Translations under genes and position numbers: made by a program | NCBI GenBank assembly: GCA_003952965.2 | Contig: CM025852.1 | Coordinates: 18,983,279 to 19,047,278, forward strand | From: Morella rubra | Taxonomy: Eukaryota > Streptophyta > Magnoliopsida > Fagales > Myricaceae | Direction: 5' to 3' | DNA length: 64,000 bases | In this document: piece by piece, positions 37,301 through 49,083 of the stretch | How the letters are laid out: each line of letters starts with the position of its first letter | Numbering within the stretch: position 1 is the stretch's first letter | The notes under the pieces: generated by a model | Database searches by the model: none | Seen by the model: only the letters and a program-made list of their open reading frames with translations | What the model was told of the DNA's origin: nothing

Positions 37301-40300
37301 CCTACTATGACTCATATTGGTCATTCTCTATATAAGCTCTATTTGCGAGTTGTGCTGGCAATGGAATGATATACCTCAAAAACAAAATTTGAGTGTGGTT
37401 ATTTCCAAAAGAGGGACTTACTGTGTCCACACGGAAAATATTAGTCGTCTTCTCTACCTTTCAATATATCCCTTCAATACAAAGAGGTCTTCTCATGTCT
37501 CTCTCCTTTTCTATCTTGAAATAACGATATTCCGTCATAGTGGTTTTGATAGAGGACGGGCTCAATGGATAACTTCCGCTATATTTTCCTCGGCTTCTGG
37601 TACTCATAACCCCATAAGCAACATTCCATCCAACCAACTAAGTGAGAGGGACGATAGTAATAGTGAATACCATTGCGCGTATTAGATTATACATAAAGTT
37701 TTCTTAGGTTCATGATGATATACGGCCCACGTCGATAACAGCTAAAACCCCCCTCTAATTCACATATACCCTTAACATACTCCTGATAATCTCTCCGTAT
37801 ATGGTAATCTCTTCTATGTTCGCAAGTGAAATGTGCATCAAAAAAAGTTTTGTAACGCTCATATCCTCTGTGATAGCTCAAGGCCATTATTTAAAGCTCA
37901 ACAATTATCTTACTATTTGTAGCAGGAGAGGTTCTCCTGAGGGCCCGCAGGAAGATCATTTCTAATGCATTGGAAGAATCTCAATTTAGGTTCTACTCTC
38001 TGCGTAAAATTTCTCTCTCTAGAGTTTTTCTTTTTTTTCCCACCAAAATTTGTGCGTACGTGGATATGTTTGTGGAGAAGATAGAGCACCTCTTCTTTGA
38101 GGTCGCAGGAGGAGTCCTACAGTCCTCGTGGGGAGATAATGGCTGGCGTGATTAGATGTTTACAATTCAGCGATCAACAAATCCTTAAATTCGCTTAGTT
38201 CTGAAATTCGCCTCTACTACGTATCACGAGCTCTAGCTCTATGAAACATCCTCAAGCTAAGGTCTAAGTGGTGTGTTTCCTTTCTTCCCCTCACATGACG
38301 CTCGTAACCGTATGACATGTGCATATGGAAGACTCGTGTTCTTTTCTACATGTAGTGCTGACTTGTGAGTTGTAGTCCCCTTTATATGATAGTGAGATAT
38401 CCCGCTTGATTGGGCATATCTAAATTCGCCTTCGAAAGAGTGGGAGACTGTACTTCCTACTCTGTCGCATCTTTTCGATAGCTATAATAAATGCGGTCCT
38501 CTCTATATATACATTCTTGGCCTAGTGTAAGTCCATAACATACCAGATCTAGACATGATCGTGTGATTTCTAGCTGTATAGATGTTCAGTTCTATCCGTC
38601 GCGAACAAATATATTTTTTCTCTGTCTGTCGTCTTTTCTCTCTCATCTTTTTGATTTATGTATTGTACATTCAGATGCGAACCGATGATTCCCTAAATTT
38701 CTCTCTCCGACGGAGTCGGTTTTCCCAGATGTGCCTTGACCAAGGACATTATCACCCAGAGCGTTATGTTGAGACCTAGAGGATAGGTTGATTTTTTCTT
38801 ATTTCTTTACTACTAGTCTACTCTCCACTCAAAGATAAGCTAATTTCCCTACCTTTATCTAGGATCGGCAGAAGAGCTCATAGCAAGTAATTAATAGTTG
38901 ATAATGAGAATAAGAATGCATGGATATGCTTGGACCATCGCGACTTTAATAGGGAAGAGACCGTTCAAGAGTCCACTTATACCTCTCTTAAATGATTTTT
39001 CTTTAGCTCGTTTCTTTACCTATGGTGTTTTCAACCGTCTCCTCGAAAATATAATCTTTCTGTGATTTAATTATGATGGATAACTAAGATTGGATTGTTT
39101 ACTTTCTCTTTTTTATTATCTAGCCCCAGGCTGACCTTCGTTGTACTGTAAAACACTTTTAATAGCTGTTTATAAATATGCTATCGTAAGAAGATATAAT
39201 TCTTTGTTGTGGATGTCGCGGTGTATTTATTTTTACATCTATGTCTGACGTAGTTTGTCTTGGGTTTGTATTTTATTATACACTTCCATTTAGATTTATG
39301 TTATCTAACTTATCGTCAGCGTTTTCCCATATCCATTTATATATCTAGTCTGTATTTGAATTATATCTTCTAGTTAATTCTTTCACTAGACATTTTTCAT
39401 TATTTATAGGTGTTATTTCTGGAGTATTTGTTGAGTAAGTATGGTAGTGACATGTTCGATCGATCAGCTTCAACTTTTGTCAGGTGTTATGGTGCGCATA
39501 TTAAACGGTTTTCGCGGAGACATCAATATATGGTAACAGATGAGTGATCCAAGTAAGTTTGTCTTGTTTTTTTTTGCTGGTAACATTGACGCAGGTGGAC
39601 CTAATTAGAACCATAAATATATATTGTACTTTTAGGGTATATCATGCTGAGTTGGATTCCCAGGCTTATCTTTACGTTGTTGTTTATAACAGATCCCTGA
39701 ATGGTCTCATCCTCAAAATAAAAACAAAGGCAAAGCCTAAATCACATGGATTAGATACCTCGTGATGTTTGCGGGGGCCACAACGCCGGTGTCCACACAA
39801 TTATCGTTTCTGCGCATTTCAAAGGCTTGGAGAGGCTCCTGGACCATTTTATAAATCCCAGGGGCGCGTCGCAATTGCGCACTATAATGCCACCACTCAT
39901 TCAATGAGAAATAATCAATGAGGTCGCTGGAGGGGCTATTGCACGTTTTTTGTATGCATTAATTGCATGGCACGAGGGCTGTTAACTGTCTTTTGCCGTA
40001 GGCATGAAGCCAAATACCGTCATTCTTTTCTCTGAATTCTCAGGTCGCATGAGGGCATTACTGCCGTTACTTTGTAATTTTCAGTTTAATACTTTGTGCT
40101 TCTGTTACTATACTTAAGCACTATATATGTATCATGCCAACAGAAATCAAAACTTAAACATTAGTAGAATAGTACTCCATTTGTAGCTTCAATCGTACGC
40201 CCCAACTCATTTCAGTGCTCACATTGATATGGAATAACTACTGGTTTGTGCCGCGCTGATTATAGTCGTGCAGTGATTTAACACAAGCCTCAGTGACAAA

Positions 40301-43300
40301 AATAACGGAAGTACTAGATAGCCCTAAGTGCACTCCTGCATTCAAACATGGGAGCAGTAGACATTTTCTTATTCAGCATAGTGTACTCTTTTTCCAGTGT
40401 CTTTGGCAGAGGGTACACTCTTTCCTTCTTTGAGTGTTATATTGTTCGCACATTAGGAGAAGAGCTCTAGTGTCGTTCATTTGAACGGACTCTCTTTAAA
40501 ATCCTAAGCCAGATCCCCCACTCCAAAGCTACAAAATCACGCATGCAGGATGTGTACAACAGAGACGTTACGACCGAAATATAGGCATTATGCTCGTAAA
40601 TGTCCACCCACTCTGCAACGTCTTATGATACCATTGTGCTTATAAAGACAATGACGGCAACTGATATCCATTGCGAGAGCCGCTCTCTTCAGGCTCTTTC
40701 CAGTATTCATTGAGAATATCCTAGTCCACCAGATCTCCTCAACTTCCATTTATGCTACAGTCAACTCAGCTCATCATGTGTCAAAAAATGAGACATTGGC
40801 AAAATAAAAATTCGAGTACCTGATATACATGGGTACTATAACCACCCAGAGCGTCATCGAACTAGGCAGAAGGGTATTAGAAGCCTACGTGCCGATTCTC
40901 ACTTTCATTATGGAAGGTCTCCGGGGAAGCGGCACGAGCATAGCAATGAGGTACCAGGGATCGCCGGCCATGTGCTAGATGTCTGGCTTGGGCACTCGCG
41001 GTTCTTCGTCTAGTCGGACTACGCCGGTTGTGCATCATGTCGGAGTATATCGGGTGATTTCGGTAAGGCTATTGGAGACAGCACACCTTAGGCAAACATA
41101 CTCTCTTTACCACGCCCCAATTATATAAAATCTGACGTGATCAGTACCTAATTTCTGGGCGTCTTCATATGACTCTATGGCTTCATTTAATGGTGTTCTT
41201 CGCTCAAAAGGCTGCTTGTGATGTAAGGGTCTTAAACATCACACACTGTGCTCCATATACCGCGATGAGTGGAGTGCGCGACTGTTCTGGTGAGAGACAG
41301 AGTAATAGATTAATAGATTACTGAGAGCCAAATTTTCCCTCTAGTATCGCGAAGCTTATCATTAGACGAGTCTTAAGTGGTTCTGAGTTGAAATATAATC
41401 GAAGAACCGAGTTAGTGATAGCTAAGTGATAATGTAATCACTCGAAGTGTGATAAAAATTCGATATGATACGAACAAATGAATATTCCTCGCGAATAAAA
41501 CGAAGTCCGTCGAATACATATCCTCTCTGATGATCGTGACACAAAGGACTACTCAGTGTCATATCTACCTGGAGTGTTATATTTGGTGTGTAAAATGGAT
41601 AATTCAACAATTCTCCTAGATTAGTGCACGGTACATACCTATTAACTACCTTTGCTCCTCATTCTTTGCTTGAGACAACGGATTCAAGCAACACGGATTT
41701 ACTTTTAATAAATATTCCGTATTCATCCTAATTCTTTGAGTCATGGCGATAAGAAAGGAGACATGTACGACGAGAAGATGGAGAATAATCAGTGAGGTGC
41801 ACTCGGCTGCCTGGGATTGCTGGGGCTGCGCGAGTCTACCATACACTAGTGTTATTTATCTCGTACAATACACATATATACACTAGCTTCATGCACATGT
41901 TGTGTATCTACGAGCTCTCTTTCTGTGCGATTCGAGATTGAATTTTGTGGCCACTACTGGGAGATGTCTCAAGTGTGGTGTAATATCACTTATGCGTCTG
42001 TACGGAGGGACTAACTCGGTAGAAAGGCTTTGGTCTAAAACCTAGTCTGCGCAGAAATTGGAGAATATCGAGTGAAGGCGAATTAGTATTCGCACAAGAG
42101 CATGTGGTTTGCTACTTGGTGATAAACCAGGATTTTTGGCTGCTGAACAGCCTTTAGCATACTAGCCTTAAGAGCACACGACAGTTGGGTTCTCTTTTCC
42201 TATTTAAAACTGTATACTCACTGTGAGCATATAGTGAGCACAGGAGCTAGTTGTGAGAACAGCTCATTACTTGACGTTCCTCCACATTATATATTACTAC
42301 TAAGCACTCAATTTTGAGCTAGATGAAGCCACAGGTTGGGGAATCTGTCTCAGGCATTTGTGGCAGCAAATAGTGTCGTCCATGACGCTTTATAGCTCCC
42401 GATCTGGACCAGTACCAGCTCTCAGCCCAGTACCCATAGTCTAAGATTACAGAGGTTCTCTCGATGCTCAACCGCGCCAGCCTTGTTGCTAGAAAATGCT
42501 GATGGGAGGGTGTTACGTCCGTTATTGGTTGGAGAGCAAACCTTGCAACGCAGTACGAGCCAGTTACTGAAAGCATCATATCTCCCCTCAGTGTGTCTCT
42601 TTTATGAGAGGAAGGGCACACTATCACCCCTCCAGGCATATCATTCAACGTGTCGTGTAATAGACTCTCCTAACATGCTCCTCTAACAGCTAGACCTGGA
42701 GAGGCTCTAACGTGCTAGGATTCGGCCTGTACTTATTGTCTAGTCATTGTACGCACCAGAGTAAGTCAAATGTATTGAAAGCTTTTGCTTGTTATCTAAG
42801 TGAATGTATTTTCTGTGTTGGACTTAAAATACTCCCGGCATAGTCTCGCGCCTAGAGATGCTACTAAATATTGCCTTCAATATCACATCGTCCGCCAAAT
42901 GTGGAACAACTTTTGATTTTTGCAAAATTTCCATTCACAACTAACTCAAGTAACAAGCGCGAATAATAGAGTAAATATTCACTTCGATGTAAACCAGTCT
43001 CTAGTTATTCCTGAATATACTTGCTTATTTCCCGCTACATATGATACAAGCTATAAGGTGTGGAAGCAATAGAAAAGACTAAGAGGCCACTAAAGTGACT
43101 AAAAAAGACATAAACTAAAAAAAAAATAATCATGCATTATATAACATTTTGTGTCTTGTCAAACTTTCCCAAGTAGAAATACAATCCACACGTTAGCACA
43201 CGGATCCAGAACTTGTACTGAGAAATTAGGATGGTATGCTCGAAATCGGTACATTTACCAGCCAGAAGTGCAGAACTGCTTGATTGCTACTACAGAGAGA

Positions 43301-45125
43301 CGTCCTGCAGGGCATAGTGGAACTAGGTCTCAGAGCGCCCCTCTCGGCCAACTAGAGCTACGGCCACGAAAGGCCAATACACGCTGGTGAGCACAGTTAC
43401 GGGAGTGAGGAACCACCCCGGATATTTTCTCCAGGTACACCTCGCTCATTGCATTTGTAATTGTTTAGAGTTTGTGATACTCGCATATAGGAGCCATATA
43501 TGTGATTTTATGTCACTTTAATGTGTAGACGGAGCTCCCATACGATGACAATCATCGGTTAGAGGTGCTGTGTATCAAAGTGTCCGCAGGGAAACTTCCG
43601 TTGTCTAATGTGAGTCAAGTTATTTAGAGTGTGTTTATAGCCATCTGCAACCTAACTTTATGTTCTCCCTTGCACGGGCTCAGCAAAAGATTGTATATAG
43701 AGAAATCTGCAATACTAATTCAAAGTCCCTTGCTCACTTGTTGTGAGCCCATCTATTTCTCCTGATTAGGAACCACTTATGAGACTTCTCTTCACATACC
43801 CCAAAATTTGTAACAAAATATTATGCAACTCCCCAATTTGCAGTCTTCATTTCGAATCAATGCCATAATTCGGGTTCATAGAGAGTCTGTGCTTTGGACA
43901 ATCTCTGACGTCTTATTTCTCGCTTGGCACCATTTTACGGATACACTTTTCTGAAATCTTTGAGGATGATGTAGCTCGAGATAAGAATACTTAGAGAAAA
44001 AGGAAGGAAAAAAAAAAGAAAAGAAAAAAGGAGTGCATATATCAAACGCATGTGAATCCCATTGATAGCTCTAATTTGCAATATAAAGACGTAGTGTTTT
44101 TAGCTTTTCGCACTTGATAAGAGATGACACATTAGCTTAACGCCGTAGTAGCGAGGATTACCTTTCGTCCCATTGAGCATGGAGATACCTCACAGTAGGG
44201 CCTTACTAACCTATCTTCTAGGGAAGCCCTGGTGAGGCTATAACATAATAGCTCAACACTGTGCTTCTGAAGTTCACTCTATATGCTTTTTTCATACTAA
44301 TACCATACTCGAACATTAAGTATATTGTCACTATCATGAATACTTTGCTATGGTCAGCGGATGATATATGGTAGCTCCTGATAGTATATATATCACTCTC
44401 GCTCTCTACTGCTAACACGAGGCCTGACATGATAGGAAGTTCGCCGCAGCAAAGTTGTGATAGGCCCGGGTAGTGACTCCTACTTCTGAACTTGATTATT
44501 CGCTGATTCGGGGACTTTGGGGCCCAACGGGGCAAAAGGTTTTTTTTAAGTAGAGCCCATTTAGCGTATATTCGAGAATCTAGGAAAAAAGAAAGCCGCG
44601 CTGTGACACTTTCCTCACCTGCATTCGCAACGATGAAGGGTTTATGTTGGCCCCTGATAAGCCGCTTTTCGGTTGGAACTGATAGACATGCAAATCCTCG
44701 GCCTGTGTGTTTAAGCGCTTACGCGTAGGACAAAGCTCTGTCTCTCTCTCTCCTCTCTTTGGTTCACCTTAATGACATAAGAGAGCGGACTTTGAGTATG
44801 GCGCATAGAAAGCATACTGCTTCCATAATCAAAAGTACTCTAAATTATTCGCTTCTTGGTGTATAGTAAACGTGTCTTAAGCTTCACAGCTCTCGCTTCA
44901 ACTCTCTTCTCGAGGTTAGCCCTGGATCGCAATTCAAAATATGCTCTGTCTCCGTCTTTTCAACCAATGAATTACTCGCGTAAGTATGAACTTCAACACG
45001 CAAGATTACACCAGGTGTGATATCATGTGAGTGTTCTGGGTTTATATTCCGATTAATCCATCATTCATGATGCGAACGCTCACTAAACCCGAACAGTGAT
45101 ACTTAAACAGTGTTACTTTAACGAT
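25396..45125. other. Anomalous near-random block 2 (about 19.7 kb)
   Basis: No gene, transposon end, tRNA or long repeat could be read on either strand over almost 20 kb; the longest open frame is about 122 residues and none has a recognisable motif. CpG is common (seven in the 60 bases from 27001). Strand composition drifts: 27 A in the 60 bases from 33541, 30 T in the 60 bases from 39241. Recurrent short motifs (CTCTCT, GAGAG, TATATA, AGAGCTC) are scattered without periodicity. One exact 30-base match to 46356-46385 occurs at 25797-25826. It ends where gypsy RT becomes readable at about 45125. Best read as uncorrected long-read noise or a misassembled filler, not as a gene desert. Confidence 0.6.
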
Positions 45126-46256
45126 CTGTTGAGGTAAAGAAGAATGGCTTCCTTTGTTGCTTTACTAAGGTCATATCATCTACATTTAGACCTTCATATT
45201 TTCCTACCAATTTTGGTTTTCAAACACAGCATTCACCAGTCTCTGATAAGTAGCGCCAACATTTTTCATACCAAACGACATGACCAGGTAACAATAAAGC
45301 CTTCTGAGTTATAAATGAGGTCTTTTCTTGATCGGCGAGGTGTATCTTTATTTGGTTATAGCCCAAAAAGACGTCTAGGAAAGAAATGAACTCATGCTCA
45401 GCCGTGGAGTCAACTAACATGTCAATCCTAGGCAATGGATAACTATCTTTTGGGCAAGCTTTGTTAAGATCAGTAAAATCCACACACATCCACCATTGCC
45501 CATTAAACTTAAGGACCAAGACTACATTAGCGAACCAATCAGGATAAGTTACTTCTCTTATAAATCCTACCTCCAATAGTTTGTCAACTTTTGTAGCTAT
45601 CACTTTACTCTTTTCAAGTGCGCAGGCCCTTTTCCTTTATCTGACCGGTTTCTTGGCTGGATCGACACTGAGTCTATGCATCATCACAGAGGGATCCACC
45701 CCTCTCATGTCTCTATGAGTCCATGCAAAAGACTTCATCCGCGGCCGTAAAACTAGAACAATGCTTGCTTAGCTTCCTCACCAAGTGACGCGCCTACCTT
45801 CACCACTTTATTCGCCTCTAGCTCAAAACTCTCCAACAGTTTTGTTGTCTGGATATGGGGTATAAGTCTTTTACCGACCACCAAAGCTTCTAACCACTTC
45901 ATCCGTGAACTTCCTGATTCCCTCGAGTCAGTTAATAGCATAACATCACTTGAACCATAACCGGAATGACTTTCAAAACCACCCAGGAGGTCACCAACTT
46001 CCTGGGCAGTTCTTGAAGGCCCGGGGTCAGTACCTCCTGAAGGACGAACTTGACTACCTTGAAAGGACCCTCTGGGTAGGGAGGTCTATTGATTCTGATC
46101 GGAAAGGTTCCAGAAAGGGGGGTTCACTACCGGAATAGGTGAGGTTTAGGTGGTCCCTAACGTCACAGGCTCAGCTTGAGCACTAGTGTCCTGTGGGGGA
46201 GGTGAATCCGGGGTTGCCGCAATTGCTTTCCTATGAGGGAAGCCTTTCGTAGCCAT
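45126..46256 (-). pseudogene. Ty3/gypsy (Tat-type) polyprotein fragment with RT
   Basis: Minus strand. A start-like MATKGFPHRK at 46256 leads through Pro/Ser-rich sequence with stops, then LELEANKVVKVGAS-type and VDPSVMMHRLSVDPAKK (just before RT), then KVIATKVDKLLEVGFIREV, CVDFTDLNKACPKDSYPLPRID, DVFLGYNQIKIH, FITQKALL, and after a frameshift FGMKNVGATYQRLVN and a damaged VDDM near 45170. The order and the LNKACPKD wording fit the Tat/Athila side of Ty3/gypsy. Gag and protease are largely missing: only about 650 bases separate the start from RT, against several kilobases normally, so this is an internally deleted element. Stops and frameshifts make it inactive. It dissolves into anomalous sequence below 45125. 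Confidence 0.85.
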
Positions 46257-48270
46257 TTGTCTCGGTTTATATTGACGAAAAGAACGTTAGAACGTGCAGT
46301 GCGTAGGGTGGGATAACTAGTTTGAAGGATTATGTTTTTCCATAGACGAGGCCATCTGATGGAGCCATTTTAAACCAGTCCATCATAACATCCACTGGGC
46401 TAAGAGCCCAAGGGAGCTAGGCTTGAAGTCCAGCACTTAGGGTAGGTTGAAAGGTTCAAATTCTCCTTTGTTCCTCCTACAAGCAAAATAACATGCTAGA
46501 ACTCAGAGTCCTCCCGTAAGGGGATTTCTCCGATGCCATTGTTCCTCAGGTCTTTTTCTTTTCTTTTTTTTTTTCTCTGGTTTGATAATTATTGAGAGAG
46601 AAGCTTAGCCTTTTTTACACGTACCTCCTTTAGTTATCCCTCTCACTTTGCCGTCTAGGCCTCAGCCCCATTTTTCTTCAGGCCTCATCACCCTCTGGAC
46701 TTTTTCCATCCCATCCACCTTTTACTAAGGGTCGGTGTTATCAAAGTTGGTCTCCTCCAGGACAGCTTGAGCCGACTACCCCTTTCCTTCTTACTTTTAC
46801 TTACTCACGCGTCAGTTCAGTTAATGAATAACAGAGAATAATCATAGTTTCTTACATAAGTTTTCTTTACCCAATAAAGCATGGATGTCAAGCTTTTTTA
46901 TGGACCTCCAATCACTGAGGGGCACATACCACGTTAGATGGGCAGATTCTTGCTTCACTATTTTGGGCCTCTAACTATGGGCTTTTGTAGGAAAGAAAAA
47001 TTACTCCCTCATCACTTTTGAAAGTTTACCTACAGAATATTATACTTACTTGATCTTGACAAACGATCTTGAACTTGTATGCTATTGAATTTTCAATCTT
47101 CGATAATCTTCAAATCTTGTAGATCTTACACCTTGAGTTTTTCGATTTCACAACTGAGCAACGCAAATGTTCTTCCTTCCTTTTCACGCTCATAGCCGTC
47201 ACAAGGTTTTTCTGAGATCCTGATGGCTAACCTAAAAGCTTACGATAGACTATCTCATAGTTTCCTTTTATATAAACCCTAGCTGTGATATGCGTGGGAT
47301 CGTTAGGGATCTCAGATCTCAGCCGTAGGATCACATGGAAAAACTTTTTTCCATTAACTTCCTTATATTCTTTTATTCGAATTTAGGCTTCTACTAATTG
47401 TAATCATGTCCATCAACATATTACAATTTACCCCCGATTATTTGAGATTGATTTGTAAATTCCTTCTGCTAACAATTATTCGTTTATTTATCCTTCCACC
47501 ATACTATATTCCACATGAGTCAATAGAATCAATATCATATCACCGATTAAGTCCTAACTCATATAATTCTCAATTCATAATCTGTAACGTTGGACTATCA
47601 ATTGTTTCCAAAATAATTTCACAAATAAATATAATATATATATATATATATATTAATTTCGAAAATATTTCATAAAATACCATTGGCTAATGGATTCTTT
47701 TTCTAGTCCAACCCTATACGGATATATTAAATAGTATCTCACCAAGAGACTGGTGGATTCCTTATTGAGTATTTATACAAACCCATTTATTATATACAAG
47801 ACCCAACGTTATCTGGAATATTTGATCTGGAAAGATCATCACCAAATGACTCGGTCAAAGCACAAGTATACAATAAATAGATCCATATAAACCTCTCATT
47901 CTAGAAGGTATTCATATTTGATCTCGTTCAGTGCATGTACTCTTACATTGCACTCACTCATTTGCTTAAGGTCACCACCTCAATGAAGAAGTCCATCATC
48001 CTATTATAGAGGCACAACGAGTGTAGACCTATCGTACATAAATATATACCTTGGTCTAGAACAAAATATCAAGTGAACAAGAACCGAAGAGTCATACTTT
48101 CGCCTTTGATTCATTAATCATTGGCATGACTTTTCTATAATGTCATTCAATAATATATGTGTAACATCTTATGTCACAACATATTACTCAATAAATAAAT
48201 ATAAACATGTGACATCTAAATAAATATTATTCAGATAAATAATTTTTAGGGCATTATTTTTTCACCTTTA
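46257..48270 (-). mobile_element. Leader and probable 5' LTR of the gypsy fragment, plus unclassified repeat
   Basis: Upstream of the polyprotein start on the minus strand. It holds a TATA box read GTTTATATAAAAGG (about 47264-47277) with a run of CTACAAGATTTGAAG-type words downstream of it, as expected of an LTR U3/R region. LTR ends were not identified. From about 47400 to 48270 the sequence changes to an AT-rich repeat with a TA microsatellite (47634-47653) and phrases such as CTCACTCATTTGCTTAAGG that look like another LTR, family unknown. No coding sequence. Confidence 0.35.
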
Positions 48271-48540
48271 TTTTAGATTGGGAAATTAGCAGTTTAGTCC
48301 TTAGGTTTTGGGCACTTTTTCATTTTAGTCCTTCACTTTCAAAAGTCAAAATTTTAGTCCTTGAGTTTATTTTTTTTGGCAAAAGCACCCATCCGTCAGT
48401 CTGCCGTTCATATGCTTAACGGAGCTCTTGACACGTCAGCAAATTTGACACGTGGCAGCCAGGTCACAGAACATGCTCACATAATCAAAACGGTGCGTAG
48501 AGACATAAATCAAGTAAGAAATGTAAATTTACTCTGCCCA

Positions 48541-48720
48541 TCTTAAAACGCAGCACCCAATTAGGAGATTGAGGGCAGCATTGAATTTACATTTCTGCCA
48601 TCATTTAAAACGCAACACCCAATTTGCATTCTGCCATAGCTTAAACGCAGCACCCAATTTACATTTTTGCCATAGATTAAAACACAGCACCTAAATTAAC
48701 AGCGTTTGCAAGTTAGCATT
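48541..48720. repeat. Subterminal direct repeats of the MULE left end
   Basis: Four imperfect copies of a unit of about 35-45 bp built on TTAAAACGCAGCACCCAATT followed by TACATTTYTGCCAT. The first copy overlaps the inner end of the TIR; only one such unit is present at the right end, so the array is specific to the left side. Confidence 0.7.
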
Positions 48721-49083
48721 TGAAGAAACGGCGTCGCAGCAGATGAAATTTGTTTGCAAGTGTCTTCAAACGGTGTCGCAGCAATCTCCTCTCAACAATC
48801 TTCAAACGGTGTCGTCCTCTCATCTGCAATTAACGTTATACGAAACATCTCGAACATCTGTTTTGTCCTTAGCTATCAAGAGTGATAAAAATTTCCAAGT
48901 GTGAGCGGAGTGAGCCCTAGGGTGCCCTGATCTCTTGTGAGGTTGAAAAAATTCCCATTGAACATTGACGAATTTGTTCCCATTCGAATTTGAGTCAACA
49001 AAGGAAGAAAAGAACCAACGTTGGTAGTTGTTGGGTGAGCTGAGTTGTGTGGATTTCTCTACGAAGGGTCTGGACAGCCAATA

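Noticed and set aside
25396..45125. Dozens of open frames of 60-122 residues on both strands
   Set aside because: They have the lengths expected of random sequence, often overlap on opposite strands, carry no motif and have no splice or regulatory context.
25396..45125. Possibility that the block is bacterial, viral or organellar DNA
   Set aside because: Bacterial or viral DNA would show long dense ORFs, and plastid or mitochondrial DNA would show familiar genes; neither is seen.
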